Made by a program: the position numbers and the translations under genes
Shown here: in pieces, positions 37,561 to 48,559 of the stretch
Layout of the letters: every line of letters starts with the position of its first letter
Position numbering within the stretch: the first letter of the stretch is position 1
The notes under the pieces: generated by a model
Database searches by the model: none
What the model saw: only the letters and a program-made list of their open reading frames with translations
What the model was told of the DNA's origin: nothing
NCBI GenBank assembly: GCA_963556195.1
Contig: OY744532.1
Span: forward strand, 81,748,734-81,812,733
Direction: 5' to 3'
Source: Sepiola atlantica
Taxonomy: Eukaryota; Mollusca; Cephalopoda; Sepiida; Sepiolidae
Length of the DNA: 64,000 nt

Positions 37561-38420
37561 CATAACGCAGAACATAGAAAGGATGATCACCGCAGCAATA
37601 GAAAACATCCCAATAAACAACTTGTGAATCACTGGATCCAGTATAAAAAAGACGACAATACAAAAGTGGGAAGAAGATCATCTACATTGGCGTGTCATTA
37701 GTATGACAAAAAAAAGAGACACGCCAACACACAGACGGCATTTTTATGAAAAAGACACGTTAACAGAGAAACGGAATCTCTACTGACAGTTACACAGAAC
37801 AATACAGTTAGGACTAACTATATTAAAGCTAAAATCGTTAACATCCAGGAGAAAAGTAAATGCAGATTGTGTGGACAAAGTGACGAAACGGTAAATCATA
37901 TCCTCAGTACATGCAGTAACCTATCCAAACAAAATACAAAAATAGCCATGACTTCACGGGAAATGCAGTACACTGGAAACAATGCCAACGACTGCATCTG
38001 TAACACGCAGCCAAATGGTAAATACATGAATCAGAGACAATACTGGAAAAAGAAAATCACAAAATCATCTAGGACATGAAGATGCAAACATATACACTCA
38101 CACAAGAAAGAAGACCGGATGTGATAATAATGGACACGACCGAGAATACTGCCGAGTCGTAAATATTACTGTTCACGCAGACCACAAAGTGTAGATCAAG
38201 GAGACGGAAGAACGAAGTAGATACACGAAACATGCTACAGAATTGAAAGGGATATGGAACATTAAAAAAAGGCAATATAATACAAATAATCGTAGGAGCA
38301 CTAGGAACAGTAACAACATACATGGAATAATAAATGGGAGAAATTGTAATCAAAGTAAACACTGAGAACATACAAAGGACGGCAATGATAAACATAGCTG
38401 AAATCTTAAGGAACATCCTT
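37555..38420 (+). pseudogene. Non-LTR retrotransposon C-terminal region (CCHC type)
   Basis: Plus strand. In shifting frames: LHRTIQ-type segment and IKAKIVNIQEKSKCRLCGQSD (about 37800-37885), giving a CxxC ... H ... C zinc-knuckle (CRLCG, ETVNHILSTC) characteristic of the region after the RT in a widespread invertebrate LINE type. Then RRPDVIIMD (about 38113-38140), IVGALGTVT (about 38290-38315) and IQRTAMI ... AEILRNIL (about 38370-38420). The order matches that family as I recall it. Stops and frameshifts throughout; the RT itself is missing, probably truncated at the AAT microsatellite. The PLE begins within 100 bp downstream. Confidence 0.7.
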
Positions 38421-38515
38421 TAATTCAGCAACAAACCAACATAAGCTACGAAGGGTAACCAGTCACATGGATTTTACAACAGGAGGAAAACAACAGGAGA
38501 TTTACAGATAGAAAA

Positions 38516-38633
38516 GAAGGGTTTTCGTGAAGGCAGCATAGAGCAAAGGTCACGAATGAAGTAAATCATAAGGAGAAGTTTAGTTCAGTCGTAGGTAGCA
38601 CGCACTTATTGAGAAGTAATTTTGAGAATTCTG
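38516..38633 (-). repeat. PLE terminal direct repeat, 3' copy
   Basis: gaagggttttcgtgaaggca (plus strand, 38516 on) and the following aatgaagtaaat, aagtttagtt-agtcgtagg and cttatt blocks repeat at 42827-42930 at roughly 80% identity. The hammerhead part is not present in this copy, so it corresponds to the first segment of a terminal repeat. Confidence 0.8.
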
Positions 38634-39789
38634 GCCATTCAAAAATACTTCCGTGGACCGAGAGTGGCATTTAAGTTTAACTGTGTACATTAAACGCTAG
38701 ACGAACTCTTTTAGCTGAAACCGAGGTCAAATGAGGAAGAGGGGTGGGAAGTGATGAACAAACATCATAAACAGGGTGATGTGGTTAGTTGAATGAGCTA
38801 TGGCTGATGCTGGAAAGGGAGAGGGGAGGGATGGTTTGGATACTGTTTATAGCTAGTACGCACTAAAGACAGTGCGAGTGTGGGTGGGGTTATTATAAAC
38901 TAAAAGCAGTAGTGAAATTCAGGTAATTGAGTGGATATAATATTCTCAAAAAATGTTGGGGGTCCCGTAATTAAAACGGATTTTGCACGAACTTATATGA
39001 ATTTCAAAAGTTTAAAAGAGGGTCAGTTGGGAAATTAGGGTTCGCTTGAAGGGGAAACTGGAATTTACGTGTTAAATATGTGATAAATCAGATAAAAAAA
39101 CTAGTGATTCAGAGTTAGATGTATAAACACTTTAAAGAATTCTCAGTTAGGTAAATATTAAATGCAAGACTAAATAAGAAACTTTAATATATAACTGAAA
39201 TTAGGATTCGGAACAGCGTTAGTCTGCTTTCAACAATTAATTTTTAGTACAAGTTTCATCGGGTAAGTTTTGGTTGGGTTGAATGGTGTAAACGTAAGTG
39301 AAGCACCAGTGCGTTGACATTGTAAATAGATTTTAAAGGGGAAGTAAATGTACTATTTTAGGAGTAACCATGGAGAGTAGTTTGATCGTGAGAGAAATGC
39401 AATCTATGAAAAACGTATTGTCGGTAGAGCTAAGCGTATACAGAGTCGATGGAATGAATACAAGGGAGATAAAAGCAATGAATGAGTGTGTGCGAGTTTT
39501 GGCAAATAAATTAAAACAAATAAGGAATAGGTATTACAATGTTGAATAGGAATCATAATGTTCAAGTAAAAGCGGTAAAGGATTCGTGGGGTGGAGGGGA
39601 ATAATATTAGTTCTCAATTTACATTAAGTGTTATGAGTTAATATACTTATTAGGTGTACAGGTGAGTATACGTTATGTTATTGGGATGGTTATTTGTAAA
39701 GGTTGGAAAAGTTCAGAATTAAAAATTAACAAATTATAGAATTTAAAAATTAGTGTAATGTTAGAAAGGGGGGTTTTCGCTGGGAGGAC

Positions 39790-40143
39790 GGGTGTCAGAA
39801 GGAGTAATGAAATTTATGTATTTACATATTTTCTTGTGCCCGCATGTTTAGACGAGTACATTTTTAGAGTAAATAATATGATTGCTTTAACAGCTGTATC
39901 TATCATAAATGTTTCTAATGCACATAGTTGGCAGAAAGCGGATCATACAGTGTAGGAATTAGACATTTTTAATATTGCCCAACGTAGGGAGTTGGGAGTG
40001 TTTTTACTGTCATGGTTTGTTATTAGATTGGATAGAGAGGTGCTAGTGGCATTGCTATTATTGTGTTTGAAAGAGTAGATATAGTTTGAGATTCGAGTCT
40101 CGATGGGAAAGGCACTTTCCCCAATATAAGTGTGTATTGTGAA
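39790..40143 (-). pseudogene. PLE GIY-YIG endonuclease domain
   Basis: Minus-strand frame around 40143-40020 reads PFTIHTYIGESAFPIETRIS then YIYSFKH...SNATSTSLSNLI. This gives the YIG motif, the conserved Arg about nine residues on (ETR), and a S-F-K-H segment. After a frame change, CALETFMID (about 39935) supplies the catalytic Glu, and a SSKHAGTRKY segment follows (near 39855). The domain nicks target DNA in PLE integration. Interrupted by stops, so not functional. Confidence 0.75.
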
Positions 40144-40449
40144 TGGGTTGTTATTATAGTGTTTGTGTTATTTATAGTATTAGAAATGTTTTGAGTGTGT
40201 ATGTTCAAGTTCTGGGCAAAAGTTAAGTTAGAATGGTTATTTACAGAAGATGAAATAATTTGAGGGGTGAGATAAAGATTATTGTTAGTTAGCGTGAGTT
40301 GTTGGATAGTGTAAGAGGTGTTATTTAGAGTGTCAATTTATACAGGGTGTTTTAGATGGGATAGCTATAGGGTGAGGGGGAATTTGTATGTTGTTTTTGT
40401 TTGCATAATGGTGTTTTGGGGGAATTGCTTAACAGGTTAAGCATAGGTG

Positions 40450-42300
40450 AGGTTACTTTGTATGCAATTGGCATTTAACGAACATTCACTAGATTTCTGG
40501 CAGTCGCAATTATTAGAAGGGTGTATAGTAGGTGCTGGTTGTTGGGCAGATTTAATTTTTTGTTATTAGATCTGATGATGATTTATGCTATATAAGGCAT
40601 TGTTGAGTAGGACATTTTAATAGAGTTTTTATTCAAAATAGTGTTGTATTTATGCGGGTGCTTGAATGAGTTATCTAACATTTTGAAGAATTCCTTAGCG
40701 ATAGTTGGTGTCGCATTGCACTTATAGGGAGGGTTACACCAAATACTATTCCTTCTTCTAATTATTTTATTTTTACTATCTTCTTGAAGGTCAGCTATTT
40801 TGCCAATATTGATAGTTTTTGTGGGTCTATTTATATATGTTTTGGTTTTCTTGGGTAGTGTAGTATTAGTCCGCTGTTTATCCTGTATTGCCATTTTGTG
40901 TATATCAGTATATCGAGTATTAAGTAGTGCATTATTGTAGAAGTTGGAATTTTGTTCGAAGATATATTTATTAGCAGATAACTTTGAAATTCTATTAGAG
41001 ACTGAAAGGACTATTGAATTAGTGATGGATGTTGGGTGGTTAGATAGCTTATGTACGTAGAAGAGGGTTAGATTTGGTTTATGGTAGGCGCTACACGATT
41101 TGGAGTTAAGGTCTAATGTTAGGTCAAGGAAGTTAGATATTCTTTTCTATAGTGATGGTTAACCGAAGTTTTTTTTAAAAAGTTTTTTAGATTTTTAATG
41201 GTTTTGTTGTATTGCCTCAATCTCTCCCTATAAACAAAAAGTGTATCATTCCTGTATAGCCCACCGTGTAAATGTCCTAGGTACAATTTCAATTCTCCGA
41301 ATAAGTGCAATCCGACAAGGTCAGTTAGTGGTATCGAAGTTATTTGACCTACTCTTCCTAGTCCAGAATTTATTGTCAAAGTCTAATAGGGATCTCATAA
41401 CCACAATTATTAGTTTTAACCCTAAGTATATGATGTCTGAGTTATTGTTAGCGAAGATTAACGCTTTGTTTAGTAGGATAGGAGAAATGCACTGATTATA
41501 ATTGTTTATGTCGAAGGTGATTAAATTCAAGTTTAAGTCAGGCTTATTACTGAGGTTTAGCAACCAATTGGTAACCTCATCAGAACATTGCCATAGGGTG
41601 TATGATTTTTTTCTTTTAAGTGAGGCATGATTCTATCTAAAAACATTTTGCTTATAATGCCTAGGTAAGATTTGGGTGAGCAGATTAGTCTAATGGATGG
41701 GCTTTCGTGAAAATTTATTTTGTGGACTTTTAAGGTGCATCCGGCTGTAGCTAGGGTAAATATTACTGTGTAGTAAAAGATATTTACAGAGATTAGTATG
41801 GATTTAGCTTCATTGTTTATACCATTAAGAATGTTACTAGAAGCAGTTTTATAGGATTTGTTCAGTTCTTTATGGACTCAATTTTGTAGTCAGTGTATTT
41901 CAATTTGTAAAAGTTTTTCATTTTATCTGTAGGGGCAATTATATTAGAGTGTTTCTTAATGTTGTTAGTGAATTTACTGATTTTTGTGATGAAAGAATTT
42001 GGAATGTTTATTGTATTTTCTAAATTTGATACGTCTAATGAGGTCGAATCAATCATTTTTGAAATTGTTGAGATGCTCATTTTGTTTAGGAAAAGATGTT
42101 TTTAGACCGTACTTGGATGCAGTTAACTTTTCCAATCTTTTTAGTTATCTGGGAGAGTTCATGGGAAGTGCAAATCCATGGTGCTTTTGAGGTGAAATAT
42201 TATTTGTGTCATTTTGGTGGGTGTTATATTTGGAGTTTACGTCATGGTGGAAGGCTTTCTATCTTACGTTAGTAATCCATTTTTTCACGGACTGTACGAG
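40450..42300 (-). pseudogene. PLE reverse transcriptase ORF
   Basis: Minus strand, broken into at least four frames. From the N-terminal side: NIIAPTDKMKNFYKLKYTDY (near 41930-41870), a KVHKINFHESPSIRLI-type segment (about 41735-41690), LWQCSDEVTNWL then FDINNYNQCISP (motif A, about 41520-41480), DLVGLHLFGEL and GLYRND at the catalytic Y-x-DD position (about 41250), FLKK...YLTSLTLDLTL, a SNHP-SI...RISKLSANKYIFEQN segment (about 41040-40950), RRRNSIWCNPPY ... FFKML ... SYSTMP (about 40765-40600), and CDCQKSSECSLNANCI (about 40530-40480). The last is the Cys motif linking RT to the GIY-YIG domain. The first catalytic Asp is Asn. Confidence 0.85.
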
Positions 42301-42611
42301 CTTGCAAATGTAAGCTTCATTTGAAAGGATTGGTATGTTTTTTGCTGAAAGCATGAGGAATTTCTTGTTGAATATTTCACAAACTAGGACAAAAACCTTA
42401 ACTTTGTAGGAGAGTAGAATAAAATATGAAACTAAAAGTATACTTTTAGTAGATAGAACCTATAGTGAAATTTTTTAAGCTCAATATACGTGATAGAGAA
42501 ATCAGAAAGATAGATGAAAGAAGAGGGCTAAACATGTACGAATGACAAATGTATTTAAACTTCGATTGTTCAATGCACTGTATACTCGGTAAAAGATATG
42601 CTCATTATTCT

Positions 42612-42660
42612 TTACTTAAGCCAAGACTTTTCAAAGATTAAAATCTTGTCATCAGAGGAA
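42612..42660 (-). ncRNA. Hammerhead ribozyme, type I, in PLE terminal region
   Basis: Minus strand: CTGATGA (42649-42655), stem II AAGAT/ATCTT with a TTTA loop (flanked by one unpaired base each side), GAAA (42629-42632), stem III AAGTC/GGCTT with a two-base turn (42618-42629), A at the cleavage position (42617). Stem I is TTCCT with AGTAA, one mismatch. It lies about 310 bp upstream of the RT ORF, as in described PLEs. Same design as 58925-58975. Confidence 0.78.
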
Positions 42661-42826
42661 TTACATAGATAGATAAGTTGGCAGTGGAAAAGCCAAAATT
42701 CAAAATTAAAAAAAAAATTAAGTAATGGAGAGTGAGAAAGTGCGTGTAAACAAGATATGGGGTCTGTCCCGTTGGTAAATTTCCGTCGATGAGGTGTTTA
42801 ATGAATGGATATATGCATATAGAATA

Positions 42827-42930
42827 GAAGGGTTTTCGTGAAGGCAGCATAGAAAGAAGTTCAATAATGAAGTAAATCCAATAGAGAGAAATTTAGTTTA
42901 GTCGTAGGCGTAACGCATTTATTGGGAGGA
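42827..42930 (-). repeat. PLE terminal direct repeat, 5' copy
   Basis: Matches 38516-38633 in the same orientation. It ends where a long TA array begins (42934). Confidence 0.8.
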
Positions 42931-42931
42931 A

Positions 42932-42933
<2 letters not shown>

Positions 42934-43014
<81 letters not shown>

Positions 43015-43028
43015 AATCGGTTTATATA

Positions 43029-43085
<57 letters not shown>

Positions 43086-43088
43086 GGT
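42934..43088. repeat. (TA)n arrays abutting the PLE
   Basis: Pure TA to 43008, a short gtagtaatcggt interruption, then TA again to 43085. Confidence 0.9.
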
Positions 43089-43094
43089 ATACAT

Positions 43095-43145
43095 ATTTAA
43101 TTACTATCAAATATTTCTGAGCAAAGCTTAGCAAATAAAGGTATC

Positions 43146-43180
<35 letters not shown>

Positions 43181-43266
43181 ATGCATGTATACATATATAT
43201 ATATATATACATGTGTATATGCATGTAGATTTTGGTTTATAGAAAGTAAGTATACATATGTATATG

Positions 43267-43313
<47 letters not shown>

Positions 43314-43355
43314 CTATCAAATATTTCTGAGCAAAGCTTAGCAAATAAAGGTATC

Positions 43356-43396
<41 letters not shown>

Positions 43397-43486
43397 GCAT
43401 GTATACATATATATATATATATATATATACATGTGTATATGCATGTAGATTTTGGTTTATAGAAAGTAAGTATACATATGTATATG

Positions 43487-43549
<63 letters not shown>

Positions 43550-43610
43550 CATACATATATTTATTTACTATCAAATATTTCTGACCAAAGCTTAGGAAAT
43601 AAAGCCTACA
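43095..43610 (+). repeat. Tandem repeat, 2.4 units of about 210-255 bp
   Basis: The block ttactatcaaatatttctga followed by caaagcttag begins at about 43101, 43311 and 43566. Units 1 and 2 share the whole order: ggtatcatatataa, TA run, gtatatgcatgta, TA run, acatgtgtatatgcatgtag, attttggtttatagaaagtaag, TA run. Unit length differs only in the TA runs. The third unit is truncated. Confidence 0.85.
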
Positions 43611-43709
43611 GTCAATTTTATCGAAAAATCAAAAGAACACATATTTCTCTAAATGGGATCCCTTTATTTAATATGTCAGCATCAAAGAAGCTATGATTAA
43701 TTGCATAAG

Positions 43710-43710
<1 letters not shown>

Positions 43711-43794
<84 letters not shown>

Positions 43795-43801
43795 ATATAT
43801 A
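43711..43801. repeat. (TA)n array
   Basis: Pure TA with one ttta interruption. From 43810 to 44980 nothing recognised. Confidence 0.9.
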
Positions 43802-44984
43802 ATAACTGAACGAGTTACAAATAGATAAAAGAAAGTATTTGTGGCTATCGGTTTATGTTGGAAAATATCCATTCCTGAAGGCAACGATGTATACGAAATA
43901 ATTATAAAAAAATCGTTGAGGTAAACTATTTATTAAATTGGTGTTTCTGAAATAACCTTCAAATATCATAAAATAAAGTGTATCAAATACGCATAGATTT
44001 CTGTAGGGTTCCTTTAGTTCTATCGTGGAAATGGATTTGATTTCGAGTTCAAATGTTATTCTCTCTATTTTTATTTAGTTAATCGTTTCAGGTTGCGTGA
44101 ATGAAAGGGGTATTTACTAAGCAGTACACTAGAAATAAGGAAAACCGACAACAATTGTTTTAATGAAACGAGTAAAAAAAATAGTTCAAATATAGAATGC
44201 CCATGAAAAAACACGAAACGGGCATCCGAGAAATGTGATAAACAAGACAGACCTTTATGAAGTCATCAATTACCATAGTTAATGTTCGAAGATATTTTCA
44301 AAGCAAAAGATCAGAAAGAAAAGGTTATGACATGCGCTGTCTGGGGAAGATTAGAAATTATATATATTGCTCTTCATTGAAAAGTAATCTTTTGATGCAT
44401 TTCATGTAGAAGCAATTATTCACAAATGTGCACCACCATTTCGTGGACACAGACAATTACTCTTAATTTTCATATGCTCGATTTTCATTTCGACATATAT
44501 GTTAGTAAAGAAATTTTGTAGAAATGATTTAAAATATCAAGAAATTAATGAACATATACGAAAATAAACATACAATATAATTATAAAATCTAGTATTACT
44601 GTAAGTAAAATCTATATATAAATACGTCACGAAATGTCATATCCATACGTAGGTAATAACCTTCTATTTTGGTTTTAAATGATGGGATCGCCCTCCTGCT
44701 GAACATGCAATGCAAACATTATTATTGACGGTAGGTAAGTGGCGTACGACACGGACTGACAACCTGAGTGGGCCAAGTTCAAGTACAGTTTGCAATCTTC
44801 ACGTGGTCCTCTCTATAAGTACTCGATCTCTTTCTATAAAAAGAATACTTTTCAAACTGTTTCGTGCAATAAAATACAACTGCTTTAGTTAAAGTTTTCT
44901 AACAAAAAGATATGTTCAGACCAAAACAACAACAACAATTACTTGTTGTATTCTAACTAAAGCTAACATGTTCATGCCCTACAA

Positions 44985-45095
44985 ATACACTTTCATACCT
45001 TACCCTAAACTCTAAACCCTTACTCAAATACGCTAAACCTTAACCACTAACCTTAAACTTAAACCGTAACCCTAACACTAATCAACATGACTATG
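44985..45095. repeat. Degenerate telomere-like tract (CCCTAA type)
   Basis: Runs of ccttaccctaa, aaaccctta, ctaaacc, ccttaaact and cgtaaccctaaca. About 110 bp of loosely CCCTAA-related repeats. A larger related tract lies at 47790-48005, and a shared downstream module follows each (see 45265-45400 and 48165-48290). Confidence 0.6.
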
Positions 45096-45264
45096 ACCAA
45101 AAATAATTTCAGTAAAAAACACTTAAAAATATAATGTATCACCTGTTTATTTTTGTTACTTTGTTAACAAATAAATATTTATTTTATACAATTTAACTGA
45201 ATGTATTAGTTTATGTATTTGCTTCAAATGTTGGTTAATGTTTAGTTTTATCCCACTTGTAAAT

Positions 45265-45400
45265 CAAGCCTGTTTTTTTATTATTATTTGAACGCAGATA
45301 ACCAACAGATTTGGCGTCGGCATTTTCCAGTAGTTTACGGAAACATTTGGAGAGTACCGACGCCAGGCGAATTTTAGCGTTGTTCTTAATGGAAATAAGT
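45265..45400. repeat. Module shared with 48.17-48.29 kb
   Basis: ccacttgtaaat, ttt-aacgcag, ggcgt...ttttcca, and gtaccgacgcc occur in the same order at 48165-48290. Each copy lies about 170-180 bp after a telomere-like tract, so tract plus module behaves as one repeat family. Confidence 0.6.
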
Positions 45401-45689
45401 ACCGAAAGCATTCTAACTCGAAAAATATAAGAGAATGGGGAATTATACTAACCCCCTTTGCCATTGTAAATGTTGTGAAGTTGTTCCACAGTAAATAATA
45501 AATAAAGGAAGTCAAGTCGAGGGTTCGTTTAACAAGTGTATTAACAAAGTAAGAAAGTGACTAGCTCTTGGCTAGACAGTTACAAGACTGGGTATTTACT
45601 TACTCCCCACAGAGTAAAATATGACACAAGGTCGGAAAGTGGGGTTTTGATAAGTCAGCACTCTAGAGGAAAAGCACCTATTACCTTTA

Positions 45690-45889
45690 AAACTTGCCTG
45701 GCCAGCCCCGTCGGCATTTCCCGGTAGGGGCGCCTCAGACAGTAAGCAATAAACTCACTCCTCCCCAAAGAGGGGAGGCAAAGCCTGGGAGGGTGGACCT
45801 CCTAGAACTGCACAGGCCCAGTCTCGTGCAGTATCCATCAGAACAGATACTACACTTTGATCTTGGCTAAAAGGCTAAGAAAGCGACTG
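45690..45889 (-). mobile_element. U2 snRNA-headed SINE-like repeat
   Basis: Minus strand from 45889: cgctttcttagccttttagc, caagatcaaagtgtagtatc and tgttct (to about 45839), a close match to the U2 snRNA 5' domain including the GTAGTA branch-recognition element. It then departs from U2: gatactgcacgagactgggc, a ggaggtccaccctcccagg segment and a cctcccc/ggggagg hairpin (45762-45780). No Sm site follows. The composite of U2 head plus unrelated body with terminal hairpin fits an snRNA-derived SINE. Its body is recognisable in inverted form at 22.75-22.96, 23.27-23.65 and 63.06-63.27 kb. Confidence 0.7.
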
Positions 45890-46006
45890 AACGACAGTTA
45901 CAAGACTGTGTTTTGTCTTCTGGTGTCTCGCACTATTTATAGTGACAACCGGTGTTGTTTCTCCTGTGTACGAACGGCCGGTGTAACAGTAAGTATATCC
46001 ATTTAT

Positions 46007-46530
46007 GAGATGGGTGTTACCACAGTTAAAAATGCCATTGAAATGATGAACTTTGAAAATTGAGAAACCAGACAACTGTAAGCGTGATTTTGTCAAATAA
46101 AGGAAACATTATAAAATCATTTTTTTCATCCAAATTTTCGGTTTTATAAAATCCTAATCATGGTAATACAGATAATATTTTCCTTTTTATTTTATTTCCT
46201 TTTCTTTTTATATTCTTCATAGTCGAAGTCTTACAGTGTTATCGAACAGATTGCTTTTTATGCTAGATATGTAGTAAAGCGCGTTGGCGCACGTGTGTAC
46301 AATAATAAGATGCGTGATACTACAGTTAGAAACGCCGTTGAAATGATAAACTTTGAAAACCGAAAAACCAGACAATTTGACGTGTGTTTTTGTCAAATAA
46401 ATGAAATCTTTATTAAATCATTTTTTTAATCAAAATTTTTTTTTTATAAACCTTAATCATGACAGTAGTTTCCTTTTTATTTCCTTTTTTTCCTTCTTCA
46501 TCGTCGAACCTACAGAATCATCCAGTTCAT
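46007..46530. repeat. Direct repeat, two units about 305 bp apart
   Basis: 46007-46260 and 46313-46530 align: g-gttac-acagtt, aaatg-cattgaaatgat (and variant), aactttgaaaa, aaaccagacaa, tttgtcaaataaa, aaatcattttttt, ccttaatcatg and tttcc-tttttatt. Not coding. Unknown family. Confidence 0.75.
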
Positions 46531-46569
46531 ACGAAATGAATGAATGTAATTATATATATTTTTTAACGT

Positions 46570-47340
46570 AGGCCGGCCGCCGCTGTAGACGTAATAGGCT
46601 ACTGTGAAGAAAGAAAAGTGGAGAAGGTGGGGGGGGGGGGTCAACCTAAACTGGGATCTGCGCAGCGAGATGTCAGTTTACATTAATTGTACATTTCTGC
46701 ATGTCAGTAGTGTCGGGGAAACAGGGGGCAGGGATGAGGTTCCAGAAGCCAGCAGCACGAGGAAAGAAGCTATTTGAGTAGAAGGCTCTCAGGTATCTGG
46801 GGGCCTCCACAATGAATGGATGGGATTTAGTTGATTGTCAAGTTGGTCTAGTGAATTTACGTCGAAGGGGCACGAAGGTAGCCAATTCATCGGAGCATAA
46901 TCCATTGAAGTATTTGTAAAACAAGCACAAGGAAGCTACATTGCGGCGATGGGACAGGGACTGAAGCTTGGTTGACCGTGAGGGACCTATCAAGTTCGCG
47001 ACTTTTTTTTGGACATTGTCAAGGCGGGAGAGAGTAGTAGACGATGCACCAGCCACGATGTGGCAAAAATACTCCATGCATCGGCGGATAGTGGCTTTGT
47101 GGAGATAGATGGGAATGTCAGGTGTGAGAAGTTTACTAGCACGGTAAAGTGTCCCAAACTTCTTTGCGGCAGCCTTAGCAATGTCTTTAATGTATTTGTT
47201 CCACTTCATGTTATATGTGAAGGTTAGGCCGATGAGTTTGAATGATGAACTCTCGGGTAGGGTGTTATTTGCCATGACAATCGGTGGTTGGAGAGGTTTC
47301 TTGTAGTTATTGAAGGAAAGGAGCTTTGTCTTTGCGATGT
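46570..47340 (-). pseudogene. 5'-truncated LINE copy (RT thumb to 3' end)
   Basis: Minus strand from 47340. KTKLLSF-type segment, then a 145-codon frame (47275-46838): LIGLTFTYNMKWNKYIKDIA, KKFGTLYRASKLLTPDI, LYLHKATIRRCMEYFCHIVA, LSRLDNVQKKVANLIGPS, SLSHRRNVASLCLFYKYFNG, then TRPT after which the frame breaks. The tail segment and 3' UTR run to about 46570 (inverse of acagcggcggcc). Typical of the region after the catalytic palm in Jockey/CR1-type LINE ORF2. Longest intact RT fragment of this family here. Confidence 0.88.
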
Positions 47341-47504
47341 AGTTTAATCGAAAAAATGTTCACCCCCAATGTGTTACACTCTCTCACCCTAAAGAAACAA
47401 AAATTACCACTCCCCCCACCTATTTTTGTTTTACTCTCCCCCACCCGGAAAACCACTCGTTGTCATTTCTTTAGCCCTAAGTATTTAAATCAAGCATTAT
47501 ATTG

Positions 47505-47660
47505 TCTTTTTCATCGTAGCTCACTCGGTAGAGTCACAGACTAAAATCATCAACTTTGACTTAAGACGTCGAGGTTGCGAGTTCAAATCACGACCTCGGT
47601 CTCAGATTTGGTATCCGCGTTAAAAATCTCTCAGAGTTGGTGTTTTACGTAAAACGCCGG
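47505..47660 (+). mobile_element. tRNA-headed SINE
   Basis: A-box tagctcactcggtagag (47517-47533) and B-box gaggttgcgagttcaaatc (about 47570-47588) in correct order; the spacing (about 50 bp) is slightly longer than in a tRNA. The cloverleaf is not closable. A near-perfect 20-bp palindrome (ggtgttttacgtaaaacgcc) lies at about 47639-47658. The tail is not recognised. Confidence 0.65.
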
Positions 47661-47789
47661 AGAGCTTCGAAGCGGTTAGTTATTGAAACTGCGAAAAAAT
47701 TAATAACTGATTGAAAGGAATAACTAATAGAAATGAATAAGCAGAGTACATTAAAAATTGATAATTTATTTTTTTACGCCTGAAAACGA

Positions 47790-48005
47790 GCCTGCCCAAC
47801 CCTAACCCTGATTCATAACCCTGCCAAACACCTAACCCTGCCTTACCCTAATCCCTTACCATGCTTGAACCTTAAACCTGACCTAACACTAATCTCTAAA
47901 TATTCCCAAACCCATTACCCTTATGCTTACCCCTGCCCAAACGCTAACCCTGACCCTGTCCTTACCCTAATTCCTAACACTACCCAAAACCCTAACCCCA
48001 AACCC
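47790..48005. repeat. Degenerate telomere-like tract (CCCTAA type)
   Basis: About 215 bp of ccctaaccctg, ccctgccttaccctaat, ctaaccctgaccctg and aaccctaaccccaaaccctaac. An interstitial telomere-like or satellite tract, too degenerate for a chromosome end. Confidence 0.75.
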
Positions 48006-48164
48006 TAACGAACACAATAACATCTATCAGTAAAAAGAAACTCTTACCTGATAAGCTTTTTAATGTAACCACCTCATTGGAATCGCTGTAATTTCCTCGT
48101 TGAAAATATAAATAATTATTTAATACAAACATTGTTGCCGTGCTGTTTTGCTTGTTTTTTTCCA

Positions 48165-48290
48165 CTTGTAAATTCTGCCTCGTTTGTGCTTTTTTAAACG
48201 CAGGTAAGTCAACGGAGTTTTCATTAGGCACTGTCCGGCGTTTTCCATAAACATCCGGAATGTACCGACGCCGTGGCACTTGTAGTGCAT
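48165..48290. repeat. Module shared with 45.27-45.40 kb
   Basis: Second copy of the ccacttgtaaat ... aacgcag ... ggcgttttcca ... gtaccgacgcc module. See 45265-45400. Confidence 0.6.
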
Positions 48291-48559
48291 GTTCTAATGT
48301 AAAAGAAACACTCATTTTATCACACACTTAATTCAATTGAATTTTACACATAAAATCTGGTACAAACACCATTTAAACAAGTGGTTGTTAGTAGATTATT
48401 GGACCATGAGATATTACACTCATCATTTATTCTCCCTAGACAATAAACTCATAAAACGGATCGTATTGCATTGTTCATCCCTGACGTTGGCGGCTCTATT
48501 ATTTTTAAGTGGAGATTTCGTTTTATTTGGACGAGTAAACAAAACGCAAAACAGCTTAT

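Larger units (their letters stand above)
38516..42930 (-). mobile_element. Penelope-like element, nearly complete, inactive
   Basis: A 4.4-kb unit on the minus strand, bounded by two direct repeats (38516-38633 and 42827-42930). In order from 42930 down: terminal repeat, hammerhead ribozyme (42660-42612), RT ORF (about 42300-40450), cysteine-containing linker, GIY-YIG endonuclease (about 40143-39790), long 3' region, second terminal repeat. This is the diagnostic architecture of GIY-YIG-containing Penelope-like elements, whose terminal repeats are known to carry type I hammerheads. Numerous stops and frameshifts make it a fossil. Confidence 0.88.

Noticed and set aside
41570..41585. TCATCAG on the plus strand (CTGATGA on minus)
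   Set aside because: Lies inside the PLE RT coding sequence (SDEV) with no GAAA at the right distance.
47505..47600. A functional tRNA gene
   Set aside because: A and B boxes are present, but the acceptor and anticodon stems do not pair; same for 3.0 and 61.7 kb.
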